DNA of 37,638 nt from Akkermansia muciniphila (lineage in GTDB: Bacteria > Verrucomicrobiota > Verrucomicrobiia > Limisphaerales > SIAT01), in assembly GCA_945860945.1 (NCBI GenBank), contig CAMASG010000020.1:1-37638 (forward strand), in the 5' to 3' direction. Under the pieces are notes generated by a model. The model was given only the letters and a program-made list of their open reading frames with translations, was not told the origin of the DNA and made no database searches. Of this stretch, positions 1-7,595 are shown one piece after another. Position 1 is the stretch's first letter; each line of letters begins with the position of its first letter. The position numbers were made by a program, and so were the translations under genes.

Positions 1-2576
1 CATCCACCGGCTGTGTAACTAATCAATTTATCCTGACGGAAAAGCTGATAACGATTGTTGTTTGGATACGGATTCAATGATCCCCAGTTGTACCCCGGAT
101 GCTGGCTAAGATCGAACAGTACGTAGTCCCGCGTGCCGGGCGTGATCCAATCCTCCGGCTCCGTCCGCATGGAAACGCCGGAGAGCACCGCAGCCCAAGT
201 GGCGTCGTTCATGTTGTTCACCGAAGGCAGGCCGGTGGCCGCGGCCGCGCTCGCCGCCGCCGTGAATAGATCCGGCAAGCGCCAGTCGTTGGTGGCGTGC
301 GTCTCTGGAATTCTTTTCACAGTGGCATCCCACGGGATTGCCGGTTGAGGGTAAGATTTGAAAAACACCGTCTGCCAAGGCGTTCCGCGATGTATGTGCC
401 CCAACTGACCGACATTACCAAAGTTACCGCTATGAAAGGTGAACGCGTATTGCGCGTTCGGCCGAACCAACTCGCGGTCAGTGTAAGCGTAAGAAGGACT
501 AGGCTGCGTACTCGATGTTGGGTTCTGCCGGCCAATGTTAAGCGTTGTCAGAGTAGTGGTGGTGACATAGTTAGCTTGACTGGACGTCTGAAACTCCTCG
601 ATGGAATTGTTGACCAGCGGGTCGTCAACCTGACTACTTGTCTCGCTGACCGATGCGCCGTTCAGCGGGAATCCCACAGCCGAAGCACTCATCTGCACGA
701 TGCTGGCATACTCCACCACCTTTGAGCTATGGATCAGTGCATGGCGTACCCAGTTGGTCATCTGAAGAGATGCGATTGGGCGAGGGGGCCCGTACGCGAA
801 GGAAATACTCGGGATGTTTGTGTGCGTCGTGCCAATCGTGTGGAAATTTGATGAAGGCGGCCCAGTCAATGTGATGGTTAGATTCGTCGCCTTCGTGCTT
901 GCAAAGGATTGGATAACCGCCGGCCATTGCACACTGCCAGATAGAGAATTCACGATATTCAGCCCGAAGGTGATAGGCGTTTGGGTTGTTCCACTCATCA
1001 GATACGACGGGTACCCAGTCGAATTCCATGTCTCCAGATAAACATTCGCTGCGACATTAAGCGTCAAGGTTGTTGGAGAATTGGTGACCGTATTTCCAAC
1101 TGTCAGCAGCGAAATCTCATTCAAATTCGGAAAGACGTGAGTTGAAGATGAATTGTAGAGGTAGCCGAGAGGGTCTGGCGGACTCGGATTCGATAATCCC
1201 AGCGATGGATCCGGCCGCGGCCAGCTCTTCTTGCTGGCAATCAGAATAGGCAAGCTCGAGACGCCGCTCGAGTGCTGGATTATTCCCGCCAGAGATGCGG
1301 CGTTCACGCTGGCGATTCCGCTGGGAAGATGCACCGTCGGATTTCCGAGAAAGTTGGCATCAATTTCTTGGACAAAACCACTGATGAACACCTGCCCGCC
1401 GGAGGCCGCCAAAACCGGCCTAAAAACGAGCGGGTGATAATCAACGGTGTTCAATCTGGCATCGGTGATATTCGCCGCCAACTGCAACAACCGGTGCACC
1501 TCCGGCGTGTATTGATACTCGGGGTAAACCAGGATGCCCGTGGAAGTGGGAGGAAAACTGAGCAGCGCTCCCGCGTTCAGCGTGCCCACTTGATATTTCA
1601 CGACACCTCCGCTGACCACTGGGAGAGCGCTCGCCGCGAGAAGGCGATCGGCCACTTCCTTGAAATAGACCGCCGGAGCCAACCCGGTATTGTTCAGGTT
1701 GAACTTGTTTGTGATATACGGCGGCACAGGCAAAAGGCACTTGTCCGCCAACCCACCATCCGGCGAGAAACTACCCGCCAGTTTGTAAAAAGTGTATGGA
1801 TCCACGACGGCCGCATTGGTCAATCTTCCGACGAAGTTGGCTCCAACTTTGATTGTGGATGGATTGAACACATCGGCATTGGGTTCCAGAAGCCGACTCC
1901 GGTTCGCCAGCCACACGGTGGCATCGTTAAAAGCCAATCCGCTCCTCGCGGCCCACGGACCTGATGGGTAATAGTGGTCGTAAGGCCAGTTGACTCGTGA
2001 AGCGCTGGACACAGCACTGGGGTCCAGTTGGTGGAACATCGCGGCCGCGTGGTGAGTCGAGTTCATCCACTCCAACCCTGTCGCCTTACTAGCCGGCACA
2101 ACCATGTAGGCATAGCGTCCCGTGAAACGGTTATCAGGCCCGTGAGGTTGCGTCGGATCCTCCAACATACCGATCCATTGTGGATCACCCGTCTTGGTTG
2201 TGGTTGTGGACTCCGAAAGTCCGCTCAGACCGGAATTCCGGTTTAAATCCAAAAATGTGCGGTCAACTGGCGCTCCATTCACGGTGTAACTGACGGGCAC
2301 GACTGGATCAACTGTGGGTGCTGCAGGGGGCACCCCATTGGTCGAGGTGATCAATTGGAAATTGATGTTGTTGCGGAGGCGCTCCATCACCTCGACTTGC
2401 GCGCGCGCCAGCGAGGCATCGGCCATCATCTTGGCTTCGGTGGTTTTCTTGGTGACCTCGACAGAATGCCTTTCCCGACGGGAGAGTCCGATGAAGGCAA
2501 TGGCCAGCAACGTCACCAACCCGAGCATGATGAGCGAGGTGACCAATGCCATCCCGCGTTGCGAGCTCATTTTCAT
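1..2576 (-). CDS. Verru_Chthon cassette protein A-like large pseudopilin-type protein (3' end off window)
   Basis: The frame is open from an ATG at 2576 to the left edge, giving 858 visible codons. It is absent from the ORF track because its stop lies outside. The N-terminus (MKMSSQRGMALVTSLIMLG) is a short basic leader, then a Gly/Met-Ala junction and a roughly 20-residue hydrophobic helix, then a polar amphipathic helix (ERHSVEVTKKTTEAKMMADA). This is the architecture of PilX/GspK-like minor pilins. The rest is a long Ser/Thr/Asn-rich region that looks extracellular. The gene starts 7 bp after the protein C stop, so it is probably translationally coupled as the last gene of the pseudopilin series. 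Size and position fit the protein A of the four-gene cassette named from Verrucomicrobium and Chthoniobacter, whose function is unknown. The assignment rests on gene order and N-terminal type, not an HMM search. Confidence 0.72.
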   Translation of the reverse strand, partial: MKMSSQRGMALVTSLIMLGLVTLLAIAFIGLSRRERHSVEVTKKTTEAKMMADASLARAQVEVMERLRNNINFQLITSTNGVPPAAPTVDPVVPVSYTVNGAPVDRTFLDLNRNSGLSGLSESTTTTKTGDPQWIGMLEDPTQPHGPDNRFTGRYAYMVVPASKATGLEWMNSTHHAAAMFHQLDPSAVSSASRVNWPYDHYYPSGPWAARSGLAFNDATVWLANRSRLLEPNADVFNPSTIKVGANFVGRLTNAAVVDPYTFYKLAGSFSPDGGLADKCLLPVPPYITNKFNLNNTGLAPAVYFKEVADRLLAASALPVVSGGVVKYQVGTLNAGALLSFPPTSTGILVYPEYQYTPEVHRLLQLAANITDARLNTVDYHPLVFRPVLAASGGQVFISGFVQEIDANFLGNPTVHLPSGIASVNAASLAGIIQHSSGVSSLPILIASKKSWPRPDPSLGLSNPSPPDPLGYLYNSSSTHVFPNLNEISLLTVGNTVTNSPTTLTLNVAANVYLETWNSTGYPSYLMSGTTQTPITFGLNIVNSLSGSVQWPAVIQSFASTKATNLTITLTGPPSSNFHTIGTTHTNIPSISFAYGPPRPIASLQMTNWVRHALIHSSKVVEYASIVQMSASAVGFPLNGASVSETSSQVDDPLVNNSIEEFQTSSQANYVTTTTLTTLNIGRQNPTSSTQPSPSYAYTDRELVRPNAQYAFTFHSGNFGNVGQLGHIHRGTPWQTVFFKSYPQPAIPWDATVKRIPETHATNDWRLPDLFTAAASAAAATGLPSVNNMNDATWAAVLSGVSMRTEPEDWITPGTRDYVLFDLSQHPGYNWGSLNPYPNNNRYQLFRQDKLISYTAGG

Positions 2577-2583
2577 AGGCGCC

Positions 2584-3333
2584 TCATTTGTGTGCGTTCT
2601 TGATGGGGACCAGTTGCCGGAAGAGATAAACCTTGTTCAGATTGGCAGTGAGCAGTGCGGTCTGTTCGGCAAGCGGGCGGCCGGAAAGGTTTTCGGCAAA
2701 ACGGCTCTCCACCACGCCCAACTCGATCTCGACATGCGTGGGCAGGCTGTTGGAAATAAATCGAACGGTCGGCGCAGCGAGCACGCCGCCGGCGATGGGT
2801 TGGACGCGAAAGTGAACGACCCCATCCACGACCGGCGAGTAGTTCGCCGAAGTGAGGCCCGTGTAGGCAGTCCAAAAGTTGGCCGGTGTAACCGCACTGG
2901 CCCGCCAGCGGTAGAGCTTGCCTGTCACGTTGTTGGCCAGATTGCTGAAGGCGCCGGCGCGATCGTAAAAACCGTAAGCTGTCGCGTACCAATTTGTATC
3001 GTACGTCGTGCAGAAAAACTCGTTGCCTTGATAAAGGCTGTTCGTCCCCGCAGTACGAACCGTTCCGGCGGAGGCGATGAAGTTGTCGAAAGCGGCGTTG
3101 GAAGCGGCCATCTGCTCCACGTCGCGCACGATCATATCCATCGCCGCACGGCCGTTCTCGAGAACGTCGGCCTGGCCGCGGCCTCCACGGAACATTTTCT
3201 GGATGCCCGAAACCAGCGTGGACATCACCAGAAACATGATCAGCAGGACGCCCATGGCCACCATCAACTCAGTCAGCGTGGTGCCACACGCAGAGGTGCG
3301 GCGGGCGTCACAGGTTTTCAGGCGCAAGTTCAT
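2584..3333 (-). CDS. Prepilin-like protein, Verru_Chthon cassette protein C type
   Basis: The protein has 249 residues. The ORF track starts at 3420, but the ATG at 3333 is preferred: it overlaps the upstream stop by one base (TGATG) and places MNLRLKTCDARRTSACGTTL directly before the pilin helix. The leader ends in a Gly followed by TTLTELMVAMGVLLIMFLV, a class III prepilin signal with the conserved Glu five residues after the cut (G/TTLTE). The following helix continues into a PilW/GspJ-like segment (DVLENGRAAMDMIVRDVEQM). Such minor pseudopilins sit at the tip of pili or type II pseudopili. Role in this cassette is unknown. It lies between B and A in a tightly packed series. Confidence 0.72.
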   Translation of the reverse strand: MNLRLKTCDARRTSACGTTLTELMVAMGVLLIMFLVMSTLVSGIQKMFRGGRGQADVLENGRAAMDMIVRDVEQMAASNAAFDNFIASAGTVRTAGTNSLYQGNEFFCTTYDTNWYATAYGFYDRAGAFSNLANNVTGKLYRWRASAVTPANFWTAYTGLTSANYSPVVDGVVHFRVQPIAGGVLAAPTVRFISNSLPTHVEIELGVVESRFAENLSGRPLAEQTALLTANLNKVYLFRQLVPIKNAHK

Positions 3334-4160
3334 CACTTGAATGTCCCGAACATCGTCGGGCGAAAATAATAGAGACGATTGGTGTCCCCAGTGACAGGGG
3401 CGGGAGTCTGACGGATCCAATCCTCACCCACCTTCCGTGCCGGATTGTTATTGCGATAACCACCAAACAAAGTACCGCTCACTTGCGTGACAAAGGTTTT
3501 GTAACCAGTACCCGCCGTCTCATTGCCAGCGGCGTCTTGGATGATCGGCCACCTGAAGACAAGACGGAGGTGATAAAGATTGGTTCCAATATAAGGCGAA
3601 CTCGAAGATGAGGCCGCAGACGCAATACTGGTTTCCAAAATGTAGTAGAATCCTGCATCGACACCGGATGCCGCGTCCCCCATCCGGCCGGTGAGCGACC
3701 GCACCTTGGCGAATTTTTTTACACCATCTTCCAAAGGGGTGGCATCCTCAAGCTTGTCCGGAAAAGAAAGCCAGCCGATAACCGACTCGGGCCAATCGGA
3801 CTGGTTGGCATAGCGAAAAGTGGTGGTGGTGCCATTCGGGGCCGGACGCTCCACCCGCACCCAGTACACGTGGTTGGTCAGCGCGCTGTGGCTGACCGCC
3901 TGCCATTCCTTGACCGAGCCGTCGGCGTCAAAACTCAACGGCATCTGGCCCGAGCGGATCGCCTCCATCCAATAGCGGGCATCGTAGTTGATGATCACCT
4001 CGGCGCGATTATCGCGTTGGACATTCACGCCGGCGGGCAGGACACCAAAGATGGCCGTGAGCGCGAAGGATACAAGCGCGAGCGCCAACGCGACCTCCAC
4101 GAGATTGAAGGCGGCCTGAGGCTGGGCCGGAATCGGAACATTGTTGGCGCGCAGTTTCAC
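3333..4160 (-). CDS. Prepilin-like protein, Verru_Chthon cassette protein B type
   Basis: The protein has 275 residues and a GTG start that overlaps the upstream TGA (GTGA). Residues 1-16 are a basic and polar leader. They are followed by AAFNLVEVALALALVSFALT, a class III prepilin-type helix with the N-methylation-site Glu. The helix is followed by FGVLPAGVNVQRDN, a PilV/GspI-like pattern that I associate with cassette protein B. The globular part is about 230 residues with aromatic and Gly-rich strands, and no catalytic motif is visible. It is probably cleaved by a PilD-type peptidase, which is not encoded in this window, and incorporated into a pilus-like fibre. Confidence 0.75.
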   Translation of the reverse strand: MKLRANNVPIPAQPQAAFNLVEVALALALVSFALTAIFGVLPAGVNVQRDNRAEVIINYDARYWMEAIRSGQMPLSFDADGSVKEWQAVSHSALTNHVYWVRVERPAPNGTTTTFRYANQSDWPESVIGWLSFPDKLEDATPLEDGVKKFAKVRSLTGRMGDAASGVDAGFYYILETSIASAASSSSSPYIGTNLYHLRLVFRWPIIQDAAGNETAGTGYKTFVTQVSGTLFGGYRNNNPARKVGEDWIRQTPAPVTGDTNRLYYFRPTMFGTFK

Positions 4161-4927
4161 GGCGAGATGGAAATGAGTTTCGGTCGACCGGTCAGCGCCG
4201 ATATTTCGATCTCTGCCTGACGCGGGTTTGGCACGGCTGGCGACACTATCACATCGGCAGGTGCATACACGCCGGCCCCGGCGGTGGAATAAACAAGGTT
4301 GGGCCCGTAGTATTGCAGCTTCAGAATGGGCGCGCCCGTGAGCGGCGGGTTCAAATCGCCTTTTCCGTGGAACCGAATGGAGGGCAGGCTGAGCAGGCCA
4401 AAGCCCACCGGCATCACCTCGTCATTGGCCAGACGGGGGAGTTTGGCGTCGTTGGCGGCAGGGAAAAGCGCGGGGGTATTGAAGTCGCTGGCTGGGACCA
4501 CCACTCCCATCGGCAACCGGCGCCACTTGCTCAGGAAGGTCTGCTCGACCACCGGCTGGCCGGGTTGTTCGCCGGCGCTCCCTTCCGCGAAAATCGCGTA
4601 GCTGGCAAGCTGGCCTCCGAGCAGCGCGTTCGCCGTGCTCGAAGTGCTGAAATAGCTGCTCTGAACGGGCGTTGCGCTGACTTGGCTCCAGGTCGGGAAA
4701 AACACCAAGCTGACATCCGCGCCGCGCGACATCGCGTAGATGCGGGCCCACTCCAAGTCGTCCAAAAGCTGCTGCGCACCGAGCGCGAGCGGATCTTTTC
4801 GGAAGAGTTTTTTGAAACCGGGGATGGCGATGGACATCAGCACGCCCATGATGGCCACGACCACCAACAGCTCCACGAGAGTGAAGGCGCGGACTTTCGG
4901 GCGCGTGTTGTTCATCGGTGGTTTCAT
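4157..4927 (-). CDS. FimT/GspH-like pseudopilin, Verru_Chthon cassette protein D type
   Basis: The ORF track begins at 5035. The ATG at 4927 is preferred because it overlaps the upstream stop as ATGA and gives a 256-residue protein with a normal short leader (MKPPMNNTRPKVRA). The mature N-terminus FTLVELLVVVAIMGVLMSIA is a textbook type IV prepilin helix. The next segment (LGAQQLLDDLEWARIYAMSR) resembles FimT/GspH minor pilins. The coding end overlaps the GTG start of protein B by 4 bp, so D, B, C and A are likely one translationally coupled unit. An alternative ATG four codons in (4915) cannot be excluded. Confidence 0.75.
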   Translation of the reverse strand: MKPPMNNTRPKVRAFTLVELLVVVAIMGVLMSIAIPGFKKLFRKDPLALGAQQLLDDLEWARIYAMSRGADVSLVFFPTWSQVSATPVQSSYFSTSSTANALLGGQLASYAIFAEGSAGEQPGQPVVEQTFLSKWRRLPMGVVVPASDFNTPALFPAANDAKLPRLANDEVMPVGFGLLSLPSIRFHGKGDLNPPLTGAPILKLQYYGPNLVYSTAGAGVYAPADVIVSPAVPNPRQAEIEISALTGRPKLISISP

Positions 4928-5568
4928 TTTCCGTTGCTGATAATGATGGGTTTGAGGGTGCCGCGTTCGGCGTACTCGGCCCAGAGATCGTATCCAGCAA
5001 GTGTGTTCATCGGCGAAACGGAGTTGTAGTTCCAAAAGTTAACCGAAACACCAAGAGAAACGGGCAGAGCCGGCACCACGAGGTATCTTGTCGGCTCCGG
5101 CACCGGCAGTGGCATATTATTGATGACGTTGAACAGGGGAGTGGGCGGAGCCGGCACGAAAAGACCTGTTGCGGGGTCCACCACCACGGCCTCATCTGCT
5201 TTTAGGCTTGGCAGGTAATCTTTGGCGTGGCGGGCGGGATTGGACGAACCGGGTTTGTTCAAAATGCCATTACCGCGCAATTCATTGTAAAGCCCCCCAT
5301 CATAAATAGCCGGATTAGAGGGCGGATACGTACCAAAGCGCAGTTTGTAATCCTCAATCACCAGCTTCAGGCGCTCGAGTTGGGTTTCGACACGCGAATA
5401 ATCGCGCTTGCGCGCGGCGATTTTGGCGCCTTGCGTGCCCAACGCGGCCAGCACCGAAATGATGGCAATGACCACCAAGATTTCGACCAAGGTGAACGCC
5501 CTCTGCGCTTTGCTGCCGTTTCGGCGCATGGGTTTTTCAGACGGCGTTTCCATTCGGCTAAACTTCAT
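4924..5568 (-). CDS. GspG-like major pseudopilin
   Basis: The track ORF starts at 5640, but that overlaps the antitoxin gene. The ATG at 5568 gives 214 residues. The leader ends in RNGSKAQRA, followed by FTLVEILVVIAIISVLAALG, the class III signal and helix of major pseudopilins. The next helix contains ARKRDYSRVETQLERLKLVI, and then YKLRFGTYPPSNP, a common GspG-type transition into the globular domain. The residue before FTLVE is Ala, where Gly is usual at the PilD cleavage site; D has the same feature. The gene lies 29 bp downstream of the antitoxin stop and overlaps protein D by 4 bp. A start five codons in (5553) is possible. No clear Shine-Dalgarno sequence is seen. Confidence 0.78.
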   Translation of the reverse strand: MKFSRMETPSEKPMRRNGSKAQRAFTLVEILVVIAIISVLAALGTQGAKIAARKRDYSRVETQLERLKLVIEDYKLRFGTYPPSNPAIYDGGLYNELRGNGILNKPGSSNPARHAKDYLPSLKADEAVVVDPATGLFVPAPPTPLFNVINNMPLPVPEPTRYLVVPALPVSLGVSVNFWNYNSVSPMNTLAGYDLWAEYAERGTLKPIIISNGK

Positions 5569-5597
5569 AAACAGTATTTTTGCTTTTAAGGTTCGAA

Positions 5598-5873
5598 TCA
5601 GCGGTTGCGCAGCTCGTTCTCCATCCGTTCGCTGAGCCACTGCTTAATCATGCTTTGATAATTCAAAAATCGCGAGCGGGCCAGACGCTTGATGCGCGCC
5701 AGCATCCGCGGATCCATCCGCAGGGTGATGGTGATCGACTCGGAGGACTCGGCGCTGGCGGCCACGGAGGATTCCATCAGGCGCACATCGAGGCGATGCT
5801 CGCGCCAGAAAGCGAGCTCAGCTTCATCGCCAGCGAACTCGGGAACTTCTTCCCAATTGATGATGGCCTTCAT
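5598..5873 (-). CDS. brnA: BrnA/CopG-like antitoxin
   Basis: The protein has 91 residues. The N-terminal half (MKAIINWEEVPEFAGDEAE, then FWREHRLDVRLME) is acidic and fits a toxin-binding arm. The C-terminal half (SITITLRMDPRMLARIKRLA, then YQSMIKQWLSERME) has the strand-helix-helix pattern of a ribbon-helix-helix DNA-binding domain. Its start overlaps the stop of the upstream toxin-like gene by 4 bp, so the order is toxin then antitoxin, as in brnTA modules where BrnA with BrnT represses the operon. An equally good family label would be the CopG-antitoxin family. It sits between pilC and the GspG-like gene. Confidence 0.75.
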   Translation of the reverse strand: MKAIINWEEVPEFAGDEAELAFWREHRLDVRLMESSVAASAESSESITITLRMDPRMLARIKRLARSRFLNYQSMIKQWLSERMENELRNR

Positions 5874-6160
5874 AGTTCCTTCTGGGTGAGGGTTCGGGTC
5901 TGCTGCCGTTCGTAAAAGAAAGAGTCCTCGGACTCGAATACCCGCGCGAGCAGCACGCGAACCAGTTTCCCGTTGGTGCGATAGACACTGAAGACGCCCG
6001 TTCCCTGCGCCGTTTTGCCCAGATTGAAATACCGAGCTTGGGCGGCGAAGCGCGCCGAGTCAGGCAGCAACCGCACGGCGAACGGATCCTCAAAGGATTC
6101 CTCCACCTCCTGCGTTTTCAAAGAGCCGCCGATCGGATGGCCAATCCACTCAAATTCCAT
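5870..6160 (-). CDS. brnT: BrnT-like ribonuclease toxin
   Basis: The protein has 96 residues. It opens with MEFEWIGHPIGGSLKTQ and continues VEESFEDPFAVRLLPDS, matching the usual BrnT start (FEWD, then a helix, then F-x-DP). The second half (ARYFNLGKTAQGTGVFSVY, then LVRVLLARVFESEDSFFYE) follows the RelE-like fold order of that family. BrnT proteins are ribonuclease toxins neutralised by BrnA. Overlap of 4 bp with the antitoxin supports a two-gene module. The gene begins after a 139-bp gap downstream of pilC. The canonical D and H in the FEWD-x-x-KA segment are replaced here, so activity is uncertain. Confidence 0.7.
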   Translation of the reverse strand: MEFEWIGHPIGGSLKTQEVEESFEDPFAVRLLPDSARFAAQARYFNLGKTAQGTGVFSVYRTNGKLVRVLLARVFESEDSFFYERQQTRTLTQKEL

Positions 6161-6299
6161 AGCGTGCTAAACCTGCGTTCGTATGGTCATAGCCCATTTC
6201 AAGTCGTTACAAAGTAAATACGCTGGTTTTCAGAAAAAGCAAGGGGCGGACTTGTTTTTAGAGAATATTCCTTCGGTCGCTTCGAATCTGCGCTTGCTA
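6161..6299 (+). other. Intergenic gap upstream of the toxin-antitoxin and pseudopilin genes
   Basis: This 139-bp gap is AT-richer than its surroundings and lies between the pilC stop and the brnT start, both on the minus strand. Read on the minus strand it contains TTGTAA and TATGAC 15 bp apart as a poor promoter candidate. It could be where transcription of brnTA and the pseudopilins restarts. No convincing terminator hairpin was found. Confidence 0.3.
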
Positions 6300-7583
6300 C
6301 TAGTCCGACCCCATCTTGTCCATCATCGCGATGAGCGGCATGAACATCGCGATGACGATGCCGCCGACAATCACGGCCAAAAAGACGATCATGATCGGCT
6401 CAATCAACGAGGTTAGCGCGCCGACGGCGTTGTCCACTTCTTCATCGTAGTTGTTCGAAATACGAATCATCATCTCGGGTAGCGCACCAGTCTGCTCGCC
6501 GACGTCAATCATGCTGATGACCATGGGCGGGAAGATGCCCGACGCCTCGAGGGGCCGAGTGATGGTGTCTCCCTCCTTCACGCTGTCGTATACGGACACG
6601 ATGGCGTTGGAGACAATGACGTTTCCGGCGGTCTCACGAACAATGTTGAGCGCCTGAAGAATGGGCACGCCCGAAGAGACGAGCGTGCCGAGGGTGCGAG
6701 TGAAGCGTGAGATGCAAACCTTGGTGACGAGCGGCCCAACGGCGGGTGATCGGAGGATGAACCAATCCCACCAGTAACGACCGACCTTGGTTTTATTGAT
6801 GGTCTGCTTGAAGGCGATCCACAGTGCAATTGCTACCCCGGCCACGATAATAAAATGGTGCTGAATACCGCGACTGATGGCTAGAACGAACACGGTGAAA
6901 GCAGGCATCGATGCTCCATCGAGCATCTCGGCGAAGATTTTCTCGAAACTGGGCACCACGACAACCATCAACAGAACGACGATGCCGCCAGCCACAACAA
7001 GCACAGCAACGGGATAAAACATCGCGGCCTTGACCTTGGCTTTGATCTTCTCCGCTTTCTCCATGAATTCGGAGAGACGGTTCAAGGTGACCTCGAGCAC
7101 GCCGCCGAGCTCGCCGGCCTTCACCATGTTGATGAAGAGTTTGTCGAAAATCTTTGGGTGCTGCGCCAGAGATTCGGAGAAGGTGCTGCCGCCCTCGATG
7201 CTCGCGGACAATTTGCCAATGATCTCCCGCAGCATGGGGTTCTTCTCTTGCTTTCCAAGCACCTGCATGCCGCGCAGAAGTGGCAGGCCGGCATCCACCA
7301 GCGTAGCGAGCTGGCGGGTGAAGGTGCAGAGACTCTTGGTGTCCACCGAGCCGCCAAAGCCAGGGATTTTGATCTGGATGTCTTTGGCGCTTTTTTTCTT
7401 CTTCGCGCCAGTGGCGATACCTTTGGCGGGCGCGCCCGCGCCAGCCTTGATTTCGATTACCTTCGTCGGGAAGAAGCCCATCTCCTTGAGGCGCGTGATG
7501 GCCTCATTTTGATTGGCACCCTCGAGAGTGCCCTCCTTCTCTTTGCCCTTCGAATCGAGAGCGGTGTAGTTATAAAGCGGCAT
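6300..7583 (-). CDS. pilC: PilC/GspF-family inner-membrane platform protein
   Basis: The protein has 427 residues, close to the usual length of about 400. The N-terminus (MPLYNYTALDSKGKEKEGTL) is the characteristic start of this family. Two T2SSF domains follow, at about residues 90-215 (FTRQLATLVDAGLPLLRGM) and 290-415 (FTRTLGTLVSSGVPILQAL). Both carry the family's repeated F-T-R-x-L-x-T-L-V-x-x-G-x-P-x-L pattern. Membrane segments lie near residues 190-215, 245-265 and 395-420. PilC/GspF proteins couple the cytoplasmic ATPases to pilin polymerisation. The gene starts 12 bp after the second PilB/GspE gene, which argues for co-transcription. Confidence 0.93.
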   Translation of the reverse strand: MPLYNYTALDSKGKEKEGTLEGANQNEAITRLKEMGFFPTKVIEIKAGAGAPAKGIATGAKKKKSAKDIQIKIPGFGGSVDTKSLCTFTRQLATLVDAGLPLLRGMQVLGKQEKNPMLREIIGKLSASIEGGSTFSESLAQHPKIFDKLFINMVKAGELGGVLEVTLNRLSEFMEKAEKIKAKVKAAMFYPVAVLVVAGGIVVLLMVVVVPSFEKIFAEMLDGASMPAFTVFVLAISRGIQHHFIIVAGVAIALWIAFKQTINKTKVGRYWWDWFILRSPAVGPLVTKVCISRFTRTLGTLVSSGVPILQALNIVRETAGNVIVSNAIVSVYDSVKEGDTITRPLEASGIFPPMVISMIDVGEQTGALPEMMIRISNNYDEEVDNAVGALTSLIEPIMIVFLAVIVGGIVIAMFMPLIAMMDKMGSD

Positions 7584-7595
7584 TGGTGGCTGAAA

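Noticed and set aside
2314-3369. 351-codon plus-strand ORF opposite the pseudopilin genes A and C
   Set aside because: It covers the junction of two prepilin-type genes whose leader and helix motifs are clear on the minus strand.
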